A DNA stretch of 64,000 nucleotides from NCBI RefSeq assembly GCF_029531845.1, contig NZ_JAMBPV010000008.1:1-64000 (forward strand). Direction: 5' to 3'. Origin of the DNA: Staphylococcus equorum. GTDB taxonomy: Bacteria > Bacillota > Bacilli > Staphylococcales > Staphylococcaceae. Below the pieces are notes generated by a model, which was given only the letters and a program-made list of their open reading frames with translations, searched no databases and was not told where the DNA came from. The position numbers were made by a program, and so were the translations under genes. Of this stretch, positions 27,145 to 35,683 are shown one piece after another. Within the stretch, counting starts at the first letter, position 1. Every line of letters begins with the position of its first letter.

Positions 27145-28407
27145 TTATGATTCTACATATGGGATAGTAAGTGGTCCGAGTGGCATAACACCTATCGTCA
27201 TATCTTTTCCATATTTATCTTCTAATGCTTTAAGTGTCTCATTAATATTATGTACCGGATGCAACATGGCATCTTTGGTTTGTTGGTCACTGAGTTTAGA
27301 ATATAAATAAACATCAGCGAAAGTTTGAATCACAGCCTGTTTTTGTACTTGCCATTGGTCAAGCATTGCGAAGTTAGGGTCACTGATCATGTCGACAAGC
27401 CCTTGAGGGGAGTCAGCCATTTTTAGTATCTCTGCATAATTACCATGATTAGGATAGCCATCGCTACATTCAGATAACATAATAATGCTGCCACCTTCTT
27501 TAACTACTTTATGTGCTGCACTCATGCCTTTAACTGTTTGATATAAGTTTTGATCTAAAGGATAGCCGGAGTTAGAAGCAATCACGACATCAAAACGCTC
27601 ATCACATTTGAACATAGCATGTCCTTTTGCATATTCACATCCTTTATCATGTGCTTCGTATAATTCACCAGCAAATACTTCGGTAATCGCTTTCTCTTTA
27701 TTCAACGTGACGTTGAGCATAAAGTCTGGTTTACACATTGCATTGATTTCCCGGGTCATATTTTGAACAGGATTATCTTGCATATTGCCCCAAGTTGAGC
27801 GTATATCGCCAATCATTTTAGCGTTATGAAAGGTCATAATTGTTTCTATGCCAGCAATGCCAGGCATAATCCCTTTAGGACCACCAGAGAAGCCAGCGAA
27901 GAAGTGAGGTTCGATAAAACCGGTGACAATTTTAAAGTCAGATTCAACATAATCCTTGTTCAGGTATACATCACAACCGTATTGACTATGGCCTACTTTT
28001 GTAAGTGTATCCTTATCATTACAATGATTATGTACAATTTTTACCTTGCTTACTATGTCTTCACCAAGCATTTGTACAAGTTCTTCTCGTGTTTGATCGC
28101 GATGTGTGCCTGTGCCATTGATAATCACAAAATTTTCTAAAGGCACGTGGGCTAATGTTTCTATAAGTAATGGTACGAGAATGTGATTGGGTGTCGGTCG
28201 TGTGATGTCACTAATAACAATAGATACAGTTTGGTTAGCACTCACCATGTCTTGTAATGGTTCGGAGCCAATTGGATTATTTAGGGCTGTACGTATTGCA
28301 GTTACATGATCTTCAAGTGGATCAATGTTTTTGGGTTCAATTAGAACGCTTTGCTCCGGCAAGTCAACTTTAACATTTGATTTGCCGTATAATATTGTAG
28401 TCTTCAA
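27145..28407 (-). CDS. larA: LarA-family nickel-pincer 2-hydroxyacid racemase/epimerase
   Basis: The 420-residue protein has the nickel-pincer enzyme signature. D67 and R70 are in SDITRPTP, H102 in GTGTHR, H168 in EPHFFAGFSGG, K178 in GPKGIMPG (the lysine that carries the cofactor in LarA), H194 in FHNAK, Y289-Q290 and K293 in NLYQTVKG, and W352 in DQWQVQ. All align with the L. plantarum lactate racemase residues at an offset of 5-6, so the enzyme should be active. The start is TTG, preceded by AAAGGAGG inside the end of the permease gene. LarA homologues act on several 2-hydroxyacids. The neighbours (glycerate kinase, KdgT-like permease, CdaR regulator) favour glycerate or a related sugar acid over lactate. 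Confidence 0.92.
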   Translation of the reverse strand: MKTTILYGKSNVKVDLPEQSVLIEPKNIDPLEDHVTAIRTALNNPIGSEPLQDMVSANQTVSIVISDITRPTPNHILVPLLIETLAHVPLENFVIINGTGTHRDQTREELVQMLGEDIVSKVKIVHNHCNDKDTLTKVGHSQYGCDVYLNKDYVESDFKIVTGFIEPHFFAGFSGGPKGIMPGIAGIETIMTFHNAKMIGDIRSTWGNMQDNPVQNMTREINAMCKPDFMLNVTLNKEKAITEVFAGELYEAHDKGCEYAKGHAMFKCDERFDVVIASNSGYPLDQNLYQTVKGMSAAHKVVKEGGSIIMLSECSDGYPNHGNYAEILKMADSPQGLVDMISDPNFAMLDQWQVQKQAVIQTFADVYLYSKLSDQQTKDAMLHPVHNINETLKALEDKYGKDMTIGVMPLGPLTIPYVES

Positions 28408-28409
28408 AG

Positions 28410-29573
28410 TTAATCCTCCTTTTTATTTAAAGCGCTTTCATAATTAACTGAGTTTGTACTTTGTTTTAACTTAGAAAATGCTTTGTGATTGGTTTTGAAA
28501 TGTTCTTCGGTGCCATCAATGCCTTTGCGCTTCTGGTATTTATCTACCATGATAACAGCAATTGGACATAAAATCGCCGTAGTAATAGCAGAAACTGAAA
28601 TTTGAGCTGTCGCGATAGGTGCTACTTTTTCTATCATAGCAAATTCACTTTGGCTCAAATTACCACTAGCTAAAGCAGTTGAAGCGGCTGCGACAACTGC
28701 AGCAGGTGTAGAAACGGCGTTGCCGGCAGTAGACGATTCTGAAATAGGACCGATGACGCTTTTCTCTTTAAATAGTTTAAAAGCAATTACACCTGTCACA
28801 GCTGTACAGACAAATGTAAGCAATGCTAATGTGAGGCCACCAGATAATACTGAGAAATTAAAGAATTCAGCTAAATTCATTCCTGCTCCCAATGAAAAGG
28901 CAAAGAAGGGAATGAGTAATGATTCTCCAGGTCGTAAAAATTCTGCTATTTTAGGATCTAAGTTACCTAAAAGCATTCCTATTGCGAGTGGTAATAACAC
29001 AGAAACGAAAGAAATGACTGGAAAATTCGTACCGATAAATCCTAAAGATATTAATGTAAGTAAAGGACCATCATTAATAGCTAATATAGATAAACCACCA
29101 ATATCAGAGCGGTTACCATATGCACTTGTTAAGGCAGCATACATCCCGCTGTTACTATTGGTCATTGCTGCAATAATTGCGATTGTAGATAAACCAAATA
29201 ACCCTGTCCATGGATCGAAAATAGCCCCAAGTAAAAGACCAACACCTAAACCCGAAAAATATTTCGTTGATGTTAATATCATACCTTTTTTCAATGCCTT
29301 GCCTCCAATTTTCAAGTTCATTTGACTTCCTACACAAAAGATAAATAAGGCAATTAACACGAGCGCGCTATCTTTAAATAGATCCTGAGAAAATCCCCCA
29401 ATTTGTAACATCTCATAATATCCTTCTTCAGTCTTTGGAGCGCCTAAAAATTTCAAGCCATTCATAATAAAGCTCAAATGTAATTGATCAATCGTGTTGA
29501 TTGCAGCGCCTAATAATAACGGAACAACCATCAAGCCACCAGGTACTTTTTCAATCGTATCTTTAATTCTCAT
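28410..29573 (-). CDS. KdgT-family sugar-acid permease
   Basis: The 387-residue membrane protein has about ten helices and matches the 2-keto-3-deoxygluconate:H+ symporter family: PGGLMVVPLLLGAAINT at the start, FCVGSQMNLKIGGKAL, a SNSGMYAALTSAYG-DIGGLSILAINDGPL region, and SSTAGNAVSTPAA. The C-terminus is a polar tail of about 40 residues, longer than usual. No kdgK or kdgA is adjacent, so the substrate is probably another short hydroxyacid, and glycerate is suggested by the operon. It lies between glycerate kinase (23-bp gap) and larA (2-bp gap). Confidence 0.88.
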   Translation of the reverse strand: MRIKDTIEKVPGGLMVVPLLLGAAINTIDQLHLSFIMNGLKFLGAPKTEEGYYEMLQIGGFSQDLFKDSALVLIALFIFCVGSQMNLKIGGKALKKGMILTSTKYFSGLGVGLLLGAIFDPWTGLFGLSTIAIIAAMTNSNSGMYAALTSAYGNRSDIGGLSILAINDGPLLTLISLGFIGTNFPVISFVSVLLPLAIGMLLGNLDPKIAEFLRPGESLLIPFFAFSLGAGMNLAEFFNFSVLSGGLTLALLTFVCTAVTGVIAFKLFKEKSVIGPISESSTAGNAVSTPAAVVAAASTALASGNLSQSEFAMIEKVAPIATAQISVSAITTAILCPIAVIMVDKYQKRKGIDGTEEHFKTNHKAFSKLKQSTNSVNYESALNKKED

Positions 29574-29596
29574 AACGAAACATCCCCTTAATTATG

Positions 29597-30727
29597 CTAG
29601 TGGTTATGGAAAAATGTTCTTATGATGTTCTTAGTTGTTTTTTTTATTAATTTTTCCGAATTTGCTAACGTCTCTGCTAGTGTCAATGGACCATCGGTTA
29701 AACTAAAAGCACTTACCACACCAACCTTATCAAATTGGTCTATATCTACTTCGATAGAGCCTCCGATAAAGATGACAGGGACATCAAATTGTTTCGCACA
29801 TTTTGCGATGCCCATAGGTGTCTTACCATAAAAAGTTTGAAAATCAATTTTGCCTTCTCCAGTAATAACTAAATCTGCATTTGGTAAAAGCTGTTCTAAT
29901 TGCGTATGTTTTATTACTACTTGAATACCATCTTCAAAATGACTAGGTAAAAATGCTTTGAAGGCACCTCCTAGCCCACCAGCTGCACCAGCCCCTGGCA
30001 AATCATGAAGACTAATATGCGTACTACTTTCTACAAGATTTGCCCAATGCGTGAGATTGGCATCAAGTTGTTTAATATTATCTTCTGTGGCACCTTTTTG
30101 TTTACCAAAAACGTGTGAAGCGCCGTCAGGGCCTATTAAAGGATTTTGAACATCCGTCGCAATAATAAATTCACAATGTTTAATTCTAGTGTCAAAACGA
30201 CTTAAGTCTATTTGCTTAATATGTTGCAAAGCGCCTCCTCCAAAGGCGATATCTTTGCCGTTTTCATCTAATAGTTTGGCGCCTAACGCTTGTAACATAC
30301 CTGCACCAGCGTCATTTGTTGCAGAGCCGCCAATAGCTAAAATAAATTTTTTGTAACCTTTTTCTAAAGCGTCATAAATTAATTCGCCTGTGCCATAAGT
30401 CGTTGTTGTCATAGCATTTAAAGTGTCATCAGTTAAATGTTTTAGCCCAGAAGCTTCTGCCATTTCAATTACGCATGTGTCGTCACCGAGCACACCATAT
30501 TGAGCAGTTACATGATTTCCAAGAGGACCTGTTACTGAGGCAGTATGAAAAGTTCCATTTGTGGCATTCACCAGTGCTTCCATTGTACCTTCGCCGCCAT
30601 CACCCACGGGTAATGCATGTATGTCAGCTTGTGGATATACTTCTGTAATGCTGTCTGTCATATATTTTGAGACTTGAGTCGCTGTCATACTCCCTTTAAA
30701 TGAATCCGGTGCTAAAATGATTTTCAC
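29597..30727 (-). CDS. glxK: Glycerate kinase (GlxK/GarK family)
   Basis: The enzyme phosphorylates D-glycerate to 2-phosphoglycerate (some family members make the 3-isomer). The 376-residue protein has KIILAPDSFKGSMTA, LPVGDGGEGTM, IEMAEASGL, AIGGSATNDAGAGMLQALGA, GAGAAGGLG, and LVITGEGKIDFQTFYGKTP, all hallmarks of family PF02595. The start is GTG with AAGGAGG 8-9 bases before it. It is the first gene of the lar operon, and a cre site and a dyad lie in its leader, so catabolite repression and CdaR control are expected. Confidence 0.93.
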   Translation of the reverse strand: MKIILAPDSFKGSMTATQVSKYMTDSITEVYPQADIHALPVGDGGEGTMEALVNATNGTFHTASVTGPLGNHVTAQYGVLGDDTCVIEMAEASGLKHLTDDTLNAMTTTTYGTGELIYDALEKGYKKFILAIGGSATNDAGAGMLQALGAKLLDENGKDIAFGGGALQHIKQIDLSRFDTRIKHCEFIIATDVQNPLIGPDGASHVFGKQKGATEDNIKQLDANLTHWANLVESSTHISLHDLPGAGAAGGLGGAFKAFLPSHFEDGIQVVIKHTQLEQLLPNADLVITGEGKIDFQTFYGKTPMGIAKCAKQFDVPVIFIGGSIEVDIDQFDKVGVVSAFSLTDGPLTLAETLANSEKLIKKTTKNIIRTFFHNH

Positions 30728-30742
30728 TTGAGGTTCCTCCTT

Positions 30743-30756
30743 TGTAAACGCTTACT
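30743..30756. promoter_or_regulatory. cre site (CcpA) in the glxK leader
   Basis: TGTAAACGCTTACT matches the cre consensus TGWAARCGYTWNCA at 13 of 14 positions, including the central CG. It lies 16 bp upstream of the glxK GTG, downstream of the likely promoter, where bound CcpA would block elongation. Confidence 0.75.
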
Positions 30757-30809
30757 TTTGATTGTTGTTTCATTGTATCGATTTTATTTTGTTGAAAATA
30801 GGGTTAAAC

Positions 30810-30839
30810 TATACAATTATAAAGCTATAATTTTGTATA
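30810..30839. promoter_or_regulatory. Candidate CdaR operator between the divergent genes
   Basis: A 30-bp imperfect dyad with outer arms TATACAA and TTGTATA and centre AGCT has 22 of 30 bases symmetric. It lies 21 bp before the regulator start and 83 bp from glxK, so it could control both. Confidence 0.5.
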
Positions 30840-30860
30840 AAAATGATAAGTGGTGAAAAT

Positions 30861-31940
30861 ATGAATATACTCACAGAGGAAATGGCAAGATTAATTGTAG
30901 AAGAAACAGCTAAAAGAACACAGAGCAATATTAATATCATGAATTTTAACGGAGAAATCATAGCATCATTTGATAAAAAACGTGTAGGCACAATTCATGA
31001 AGGGGCACGTAAAGTATTAGAACGTGAACAGACTATCATATTATCAAAGGAAGATAGTGCGACATTAGAAGGAACGCAACCAGGCGTAAATTTACCGATT
31101 ATTTTTCAAGATCATATCGTGGGCGTGATTGGTATAACAGGTGACCCTGAAAAACTGACGCATGTGTCGGATTTAGTGAAAATGTCTACAGAATTATTGT
31201 TATATCAAAATTATTTTACTTACGAATTAGAGGGAAATATACGTAGTCAGGAGTTATTTATTGAAGAATTGTTGAAAAGTGAACCGTCAAAATCATTTCT
31301 TCAACATTTGAGCAATCAGCTTAATACTAATTTATTAACATTTGGCAAATGCATTATCATCAATATTGAGAAACAAATATTTTCTAGAAATAGCATCGTG
31401 CGTACATTATCAAGTAAGATTGATCCTAGTTCTTTTGTCATTGCATTTACGAATCATAATCGCATTGTGATTCTTGCTACTGATGAAGATAAGTGCGTAT
31501 TAGATATGAAAATAAACCGAATTCATCAAATGTTTAAAGCATTACAATTGGAAGTGCATATGACCTCAAGCCTTATATTTACGAATTTAAATGACTTTAA
31601 AAAAGCGTATGAAGAATGCGAGCTCGTATTTATGTTAAATGAGCAATCAGCACCACTCGTATCATTTGAAGATGTAGAGGAAAAAACATTGTTATATCAA
31701 ATCGACAGCGAAATTAGAGAACGCTTCAAAAAAAGAATATTAGGGGATTTAGATGAGCAAAGTATTGAAACACTAAAAATATTTTTTTACAATAATTTGA
31801 ATATCTCTCAAACAGCAAAGCATTTATATATTCATAGAAATACGCTGTTGTACAGATTAGAAAAATGTAAAATGCTTACAGGTTTGAATCCTAAAAAGTA
31901 TTCTGAGGCGTTAAAATTACAAATTGCGATGTGGTGTTAA
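30861..31940 (+). CDS. CdaR-family sugar-diacid-type transcriptional regulator
   Basis: The 359-residue protein has a diacid-recognition domain (about residues 1-135, LTEEMARLIVEETAKRT...GVIGITGDPEK), a central GGDEF-like remnant domain, and a C-terminal PucR-type helix-turn-helix (about 300-355) with NISQTAKHLYIHRNTLLYRLEK. CdaR of E. coli activates glucarate, galactarate and glycerate use and responds to glycerate. Here the gene is divergent from glycerate kinase and the lar operon, so it is probably its activator. The ATG at 30861 is chosen because GTGGTGAAA lies before it; the frame also has an ATG at 30843. Confidence 0.9.
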   Translation: MNILTEEMARLIVEETAKRTQSNINIMNFNGEIIASFDKKRVGTIHEGARKVLEREQTIILSKEDSATLEGTQPGVNLPIIFQDHIVGVIGITGDPEKLTHVSDLVKMSTELLLYQNYFTYELEGNIRSQELFIEELLKSEPSKSFLQHLSNQLNTNLLTFGKCIIINIEKQIFSRNSIVRTLSSKIDPSSFVIAFTNHNRIVILATDEDKCVLDMKINRIHQMFKALQLEVHMTSSLIFTNLNDFKKAYEECELVFMLNEQSAPLVSFEDVEEKTLLYQIDSEIRERFKKRILGDLDEQSIETLKIFFYNNLNISQTAKHLYIHRNTLLYRLEKCKMLTGLNPKKYSEALKLQIAMWC

Positions 31941-32386
31941 AGCGTGGATGAATAGGTATACTTTGAAAAACAAATGATTATAAAATTAAGAATTTTGATA
32001 TTTACCATGATTGAATTTTCAAATTGTAACGAGCATAAAATATTAGAACTTCAATTTTTAGAAAATTATTAAAAACCACTTTACAAATTACACGAACGAC
32101 AATATAATAAAATTAAGTTATTGCTAAATAATTCTATAAAATAAATAACGAAAATCTTTATAGATGCAAAACGTTTTGTTTTCAGTTTGAAATTTTGTTT
32201 AGAAATGGTGCCATTATTGAGTTGTTAAGTAATAACTCACATCAATGTGTCATTGATGTATTTCGAAATGAAGGAGCGTGAACAAGATATAAGCGAAATA
32301 AAAGTTATTGTATAGAAAAGTATTTTGTATAGCATGACGTTATAAAATAAGTATTACACTACAGAGGAAGTAGCACCACGTTATTT

Positions 32387-32479
32387 TCAACCTAAAAGTT
32401 GAGCATATTCAATAAAATTATAATTTCCACCTTTGTTACTCGCGACATAATTCAATTGCAAGTATACCTCTTTATCACT
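32387..32479 (-). pseudogene. Possible C-terminal gene remnant, unidentified
   Basis: A 30-codon frame, open between an upstream stop codon and its own, encodes a balanced, protein-like string containing YVASNKGGNYNFIEYAQLLG. No start codon or ribosome binding site is present, so if real it is the tail of a decayed gene. I could not identify the family. Confidence 0.3.
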
Positions 32480-32843
32480 TTATCAAATGATTATATATTA
32501 AATATTCACCTACTTTAAAGCAGACATTTGTCTTGTAACATGTCATTTTGAATGATTGTAAATGCCTCAAGTTATAAAAGTTATATTGTTTATAAGGCAC
32601 AAATCTATCTATTTAACTCACTTAATCTTTTAACATTTATCAATGAATAGAACCAGTTTATATCAAATGAAAATATTAAATAGGTTAACTGTGCGTTATA
32701 TAATTGATAGAAATATAACATTTAATTGATGGTGATATGAAAACTACCTATGAAGCGGTACCTTATATTTTAAACATCATAGTTGCATAGTAAATTAAAT
32801 GATATCGTACATTCAAATATGACGATAAACTGGTGAACATAAG

Positions 32844-32886
32844 AAGCTCCAAGCAATACATTAATGATGATTGCTTGGGCTTTTTT
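32844..32886 (+). terminator. Orphan terminator upstream of ppdK
   Basis: AAGCTCCAAGCAAT and ATTGCTTGGGCTT form a near-perfect stem around a 12-base loop, then TTTTTT. No gene ends before it within 900 bp on this strand, which points to a short unannotated transcript or a lost gene. Confidence 0.8.
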
Positions 32887-32900
32887 GTGTTTAAACAGCG

Positions 32901-32927
32901 CATATTCGTTTGAATCAAACGAATATG
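32901..32927. promoter_or_regulatory. 27-bp perfect palindrome upstream of ppdK
   Basis: Arms CATATTCGTTTGA and TCAAACGAATATG flank a single central base. There is no T-run on either side, so it is more likely a regulator binding site or RNA hairpin than a terminator. It lies 123 bp before the ppdK start. Confidence 0.55.
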
Positions 32928-33049
32928 TAATAAAGAAAAAAACAAATATATTTTCCAAATTTTCAAATATTATAGTTGTTTTTTGTGTTTCAATATGACA
33001 TACTCAATAACAATTAGTATAACATATTTAAAAATAGGGGTGATTTAGT

Positions 33050-35683
33050 ATGACAAAATATATTTATGCATTTGACGAAGGTCAAAAATCAATGAAAAAT
33101 TTACTAGGTGGTAAAGGGGCCAATTTAGCTGAAATGAAACGCTTGGGTTTACCGGTTCCAGATGGTTTCACGCTTTCAACTGAAGCTTGTATTGAATATT
33201 TGAAACACGGTTCTAAAGTACCTGAAGCATTATTAGAACAATTAAATAGCCAATTAGAAGCATTTTCTCAACGTACAGAAAAATCATTTTCATCTGAGGA
33301 GCAATTATTACTTGTTTCAGTACGTAGTGGGGCGAAAATATCTATGCCCGGTATGATGGATACGATCTTAAACTTAGGGCTAAACGATAATAATGTGAAA
33401 AAATTAGCAGCGAAAACAAACGATCCTCGTTTTGCGTATGACTGTTATCGTAGATTGTTACAAATGTTTGGTGAAGTCGTATATGGCATACCGATGAATT
33501 CATTTGATACATATTTTAATAATTATAAAACACAGCATGATTATCAAAATGATGCTGATATTCCAGCAGAAGGGTTACAAGAAATTTGTGAACATTTTAA
33601 AGGTGTATATTTAGATGAAGTATACAAACCATTTCCACAAGAACCATTTGATCAATTAACAGAAGCAATTGAAGCAGTATTCAAATCATGGGATAATGAC
33701 CGTGCTCGAGTCTACCGCGAATTAAATGAAATTCCACATGATATAGGCACTGCAGTTAATATTCAAGAAATGGTATTTGGCAATAGTGGTGAACGCAGTG
33801 GTACAGGTGTTGCGTTTACACGTAATCCTGTCACTGGAGAAGCGAAATTATTTGGAGAATATTTATTAAATGCACAAGGAGAAGATGTAGTAGCGGGTAT
33901 ACGTACGCCTAAAGATATAGAATCATTAAAAGATCAAATGCCACATGTGCATCAACAATTTGTAGATGTATCGCAACGTTTAGAGACACATTATAAAGAT
34001 ATGCAAGATATAGAATTCACGATTGAGAATGAACAGCTATATATTTTACAAACGCGTAATGGCAAACGTACAGCCAATGCAGCTATTCACATTGCAGTGG
34101 ATTTAGTTGAAGAAGGTGTGATTACAAAAGAAGAAGCTGTGATGAACGTCGAAGTAAAATCGATTGATCAATTATTGCATCCTAATTTTGATAAAACAGC
34201 ACTAGAACATGCTTCAGTTATTTCTAAATTAGGCTTGCCAGCTAGTCCAGGTGCAGCGAGTGGAAAAATCGTCTTTTCAGCAGAAACAGCTAAAATACAA
34301 TTTGAACAGGGCGAAAGTGTTATTTTAATGCGTCCTGAAACGTCACCTGAAGATATTGAAGGTATGGTTGCAAGTGAAGCAATTGTAACGACACATGGCG
34401 GAATGACTTCTCACGCAGCAGTCGTTGCCCGTGGCATGGGGAAATGCTGTGTTACAGGTTGTTCAGATTTAGAAATTAATGTTGTCGATAAAGTTGTAAA
34501 CTATCCTGGTGGCACTTTGCACGAGGGCGATATGATATCTGTTGATGGCGCTCAAGGAGATATCTATGTCGGAGAAGTTGAAACAATGAAAGCAGAAAGA
34601 AGTGAAGCTTTCGAACAGTTTATGGAATGGTCTAACGGTGTAGCAAGATTAGACGTACGTATGAATGCAGAAACACCTCAAGATATTCAAGCTGGTTATC
34701 AATTTGGTGCAAAAGGGATAGGACTTGTTCGAACAGAGCATATGTTCTTTGGACCTGAACGTCTCGTTGAAATGCGTCGTTTCATTCTGTCAGATACACA
34801 AGATAAACGAATCGCAGCTTTAAATGAAATTAAACAATATCAAACAGCAGATTTTGAAGAAATATTAAAACTATCTGGAGAACGTCCGACAATTATTCGT
34901 TTATTGGATCCACCACTACATGAATTTTTACCAAAATCAACGGAAGAAAAATCATCTGTTGCTGAACAATTAAATGTTTCAGTAAAAACATTAGAACAAT
35001 ATATAGATAATTTAAATGAAGTGAATCCAATGCTCGGTCATAGAGGTTGCCGTTTAGCTATTACTTATCCTGAACTCTATGTCATGCAAGTAGAAGCGAT
35101 TATGGAAAGTGCATTAAGATTAAAAGCGCAAGGTATTAATTGCCACCCAGAAATCATGATACCGCTGGTTTCAACTGTTGCAGAATTTACGACATTAAAG
35201 GCACAAATCACTGAACGTATTGAAGTATTACAGCAAGAAGCGGGAGAATCTGTAAATTACCTCATAGGTACAATGATCGAAACACCGCGTGCTTGCCTAA
35301 TTGCAGGAGACTTAGCAAAAGAATGTGATTTCTTTAGCTTTGGTACGAATGATTTAACACAGTTAACATTTGGGTTTTCACGTGATGATGCTGGGAAATT
35401 TATTGGTGCTTATTCTGAACAAGGCATCTTAGATATTGATCCTTTCCAAACATTAGATGTAGAAGGGGTAGGACAATTAATTAAAGTAGCTACGGAACAA
35501 GCGAAAGCTGCAAATCCAACGCTTAAGATTGGTGTGTGTGGAGAACTTGGTGGTGACCATAAATCAATTCAATACTTTAATGATTTAGACATCGATTATG
35601 TTTCATGCTCTCCATTTAGAGTGCCAGGTGCGTTGCTTTCTACTGCACAAAGTGAAGTTGAAGGTGGTCGATTACGTGTTTAA
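33050..35683 (+). CDS. ppdK: Pyruvate, phosphate dikinase
   Basis: PPDK interconverts pyruvate + ATP + Pi and PEP + AMP + PPi. The 877-residue protein has an N-terminal ATP-grasp domain (GGKGANLAEM, then RSGAKISMPGMMDTILNLG), the swivelling phosphohistidine domain with H455 in GGMTSHAAVVARGMG, and the C-terminal PEP/pyruvate barrel ending in GVCGELGGD with C830. These positions agree with the C. symbiosum enzyme to within a residue. GGGGTGATT precedes the ATG. The regulatory-kinase gene ppsR overlaps the last 8 bp. It lies downstream of the glycerate/lar locus, which would feed PEP-level carbon. Confidence 0.96.
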   Translation: MTKYIYAFDEGQKSMKNLLGGKGANLAEMKRLGLPVPDGFTLSTEACIEYLKHGSKVPEALLEQLNSQLEAFSQRTEKSFSSEEQLLLVSVRSGAKISMPGMMDTILNLGLNDNNVKKLAAKTNDPRFAYDCYRRLLQMFGEVVYGIPMNSFDTYFNNYKTQHDYQNDADIPAEGLQEICEHFKGVYLDEVYKPFPQEPFDQLTEAIEAVFKSWDNDRARVYRELNEIPHDIGTAVNIQEMVFGNSGERSGTGVAFTRNPVTGEAKLFGEYLLNAQGEDVVAGIRTPKDIESLKDQMPHVHQQFVDVSQRLETHYKDMQDIEFTIENEQLYILQTRNGKRTANAAIHIAVDLVEEGVITKEEAVMNVEVKSIDQLLHPNFDKTALEHASVISKLGLPASPGAASGKIVFSAETAKIQFEQGESVILMRPETSPEDIEGMVASEAIVTTHGGMTSHAAVVARGMGKCCVTGCSDLEINVVDKVVNYPGGTLHEGDMISVDGAQGDIYVGEVETMKAERSEAFEQFMEWSNGVARLDVRMNAETPQDIQAGYQFGAKGIGLVRTEHMFFGPERLVEMRRFILSDTQDKRIAALNEIKQYQTADFEEILKLSGERPTIIRLLDPPLHEFLPKSTEEKSSVAEQLNVSVKTLEQYIDNLNEVNPMLGHRGCRLAITYPELYVMQVEAIMESALRLKAQGINCHPEIMIPLVSTVAEFTTLKAQITERIEVLQQEAGESVNYLIGTMIETPRACLIAGDLAKECDFFSFGTNDLTQLTFGFSRDDAGKFIGAYSEQGILDIDPFQTLDVEGVGQLIKVATEQAKAANPTLKIGVCGELGGDHKSIQYFNDLDIDYVSCSPFRVPGALLSTAQSEVEGGRLRV

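Larger units (their letters stand above)
31941..33049. other. Gene-poor 1.1-kb region before ppdK
   Basis: No gene of normal size is present. The region holds a 12-bp palindrome CAAAACGTTTTG (32167-32178), a protein-like remnant on the minus strand (32387-32479), a perfect TATAAT (32699-32704), a 17-codon frame MKTTYEAVPYILNIIVA (32737-32790), an orphan terminator (32844-32886) and a 27-bp perfect palindrome (32901-32927). The mix suggests decayed genes plus a possible small RNA. Confidence 0.6.

Noticed and set aside
28720..29325. Long open frame on the strand opposite the KdgT-type permease
   Set aside because: It is the antisense of a well-supported membrane gene, lacks a ribosome binding site, and its composition mirrors the codon pattern of the permease.
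32167..32178. CAAAACGTTTTG considered as a cre site
   Set aside because: It is a perfect 12-bp palindrome but the spacing TGN-AA-N-CG of cre does not fit, and no gene start is near.
32763..32966. Short frames on the minus strand over the orphan terminator
   Set aside because: They read through a hairpin terminator and a palindrome and have no start signals.
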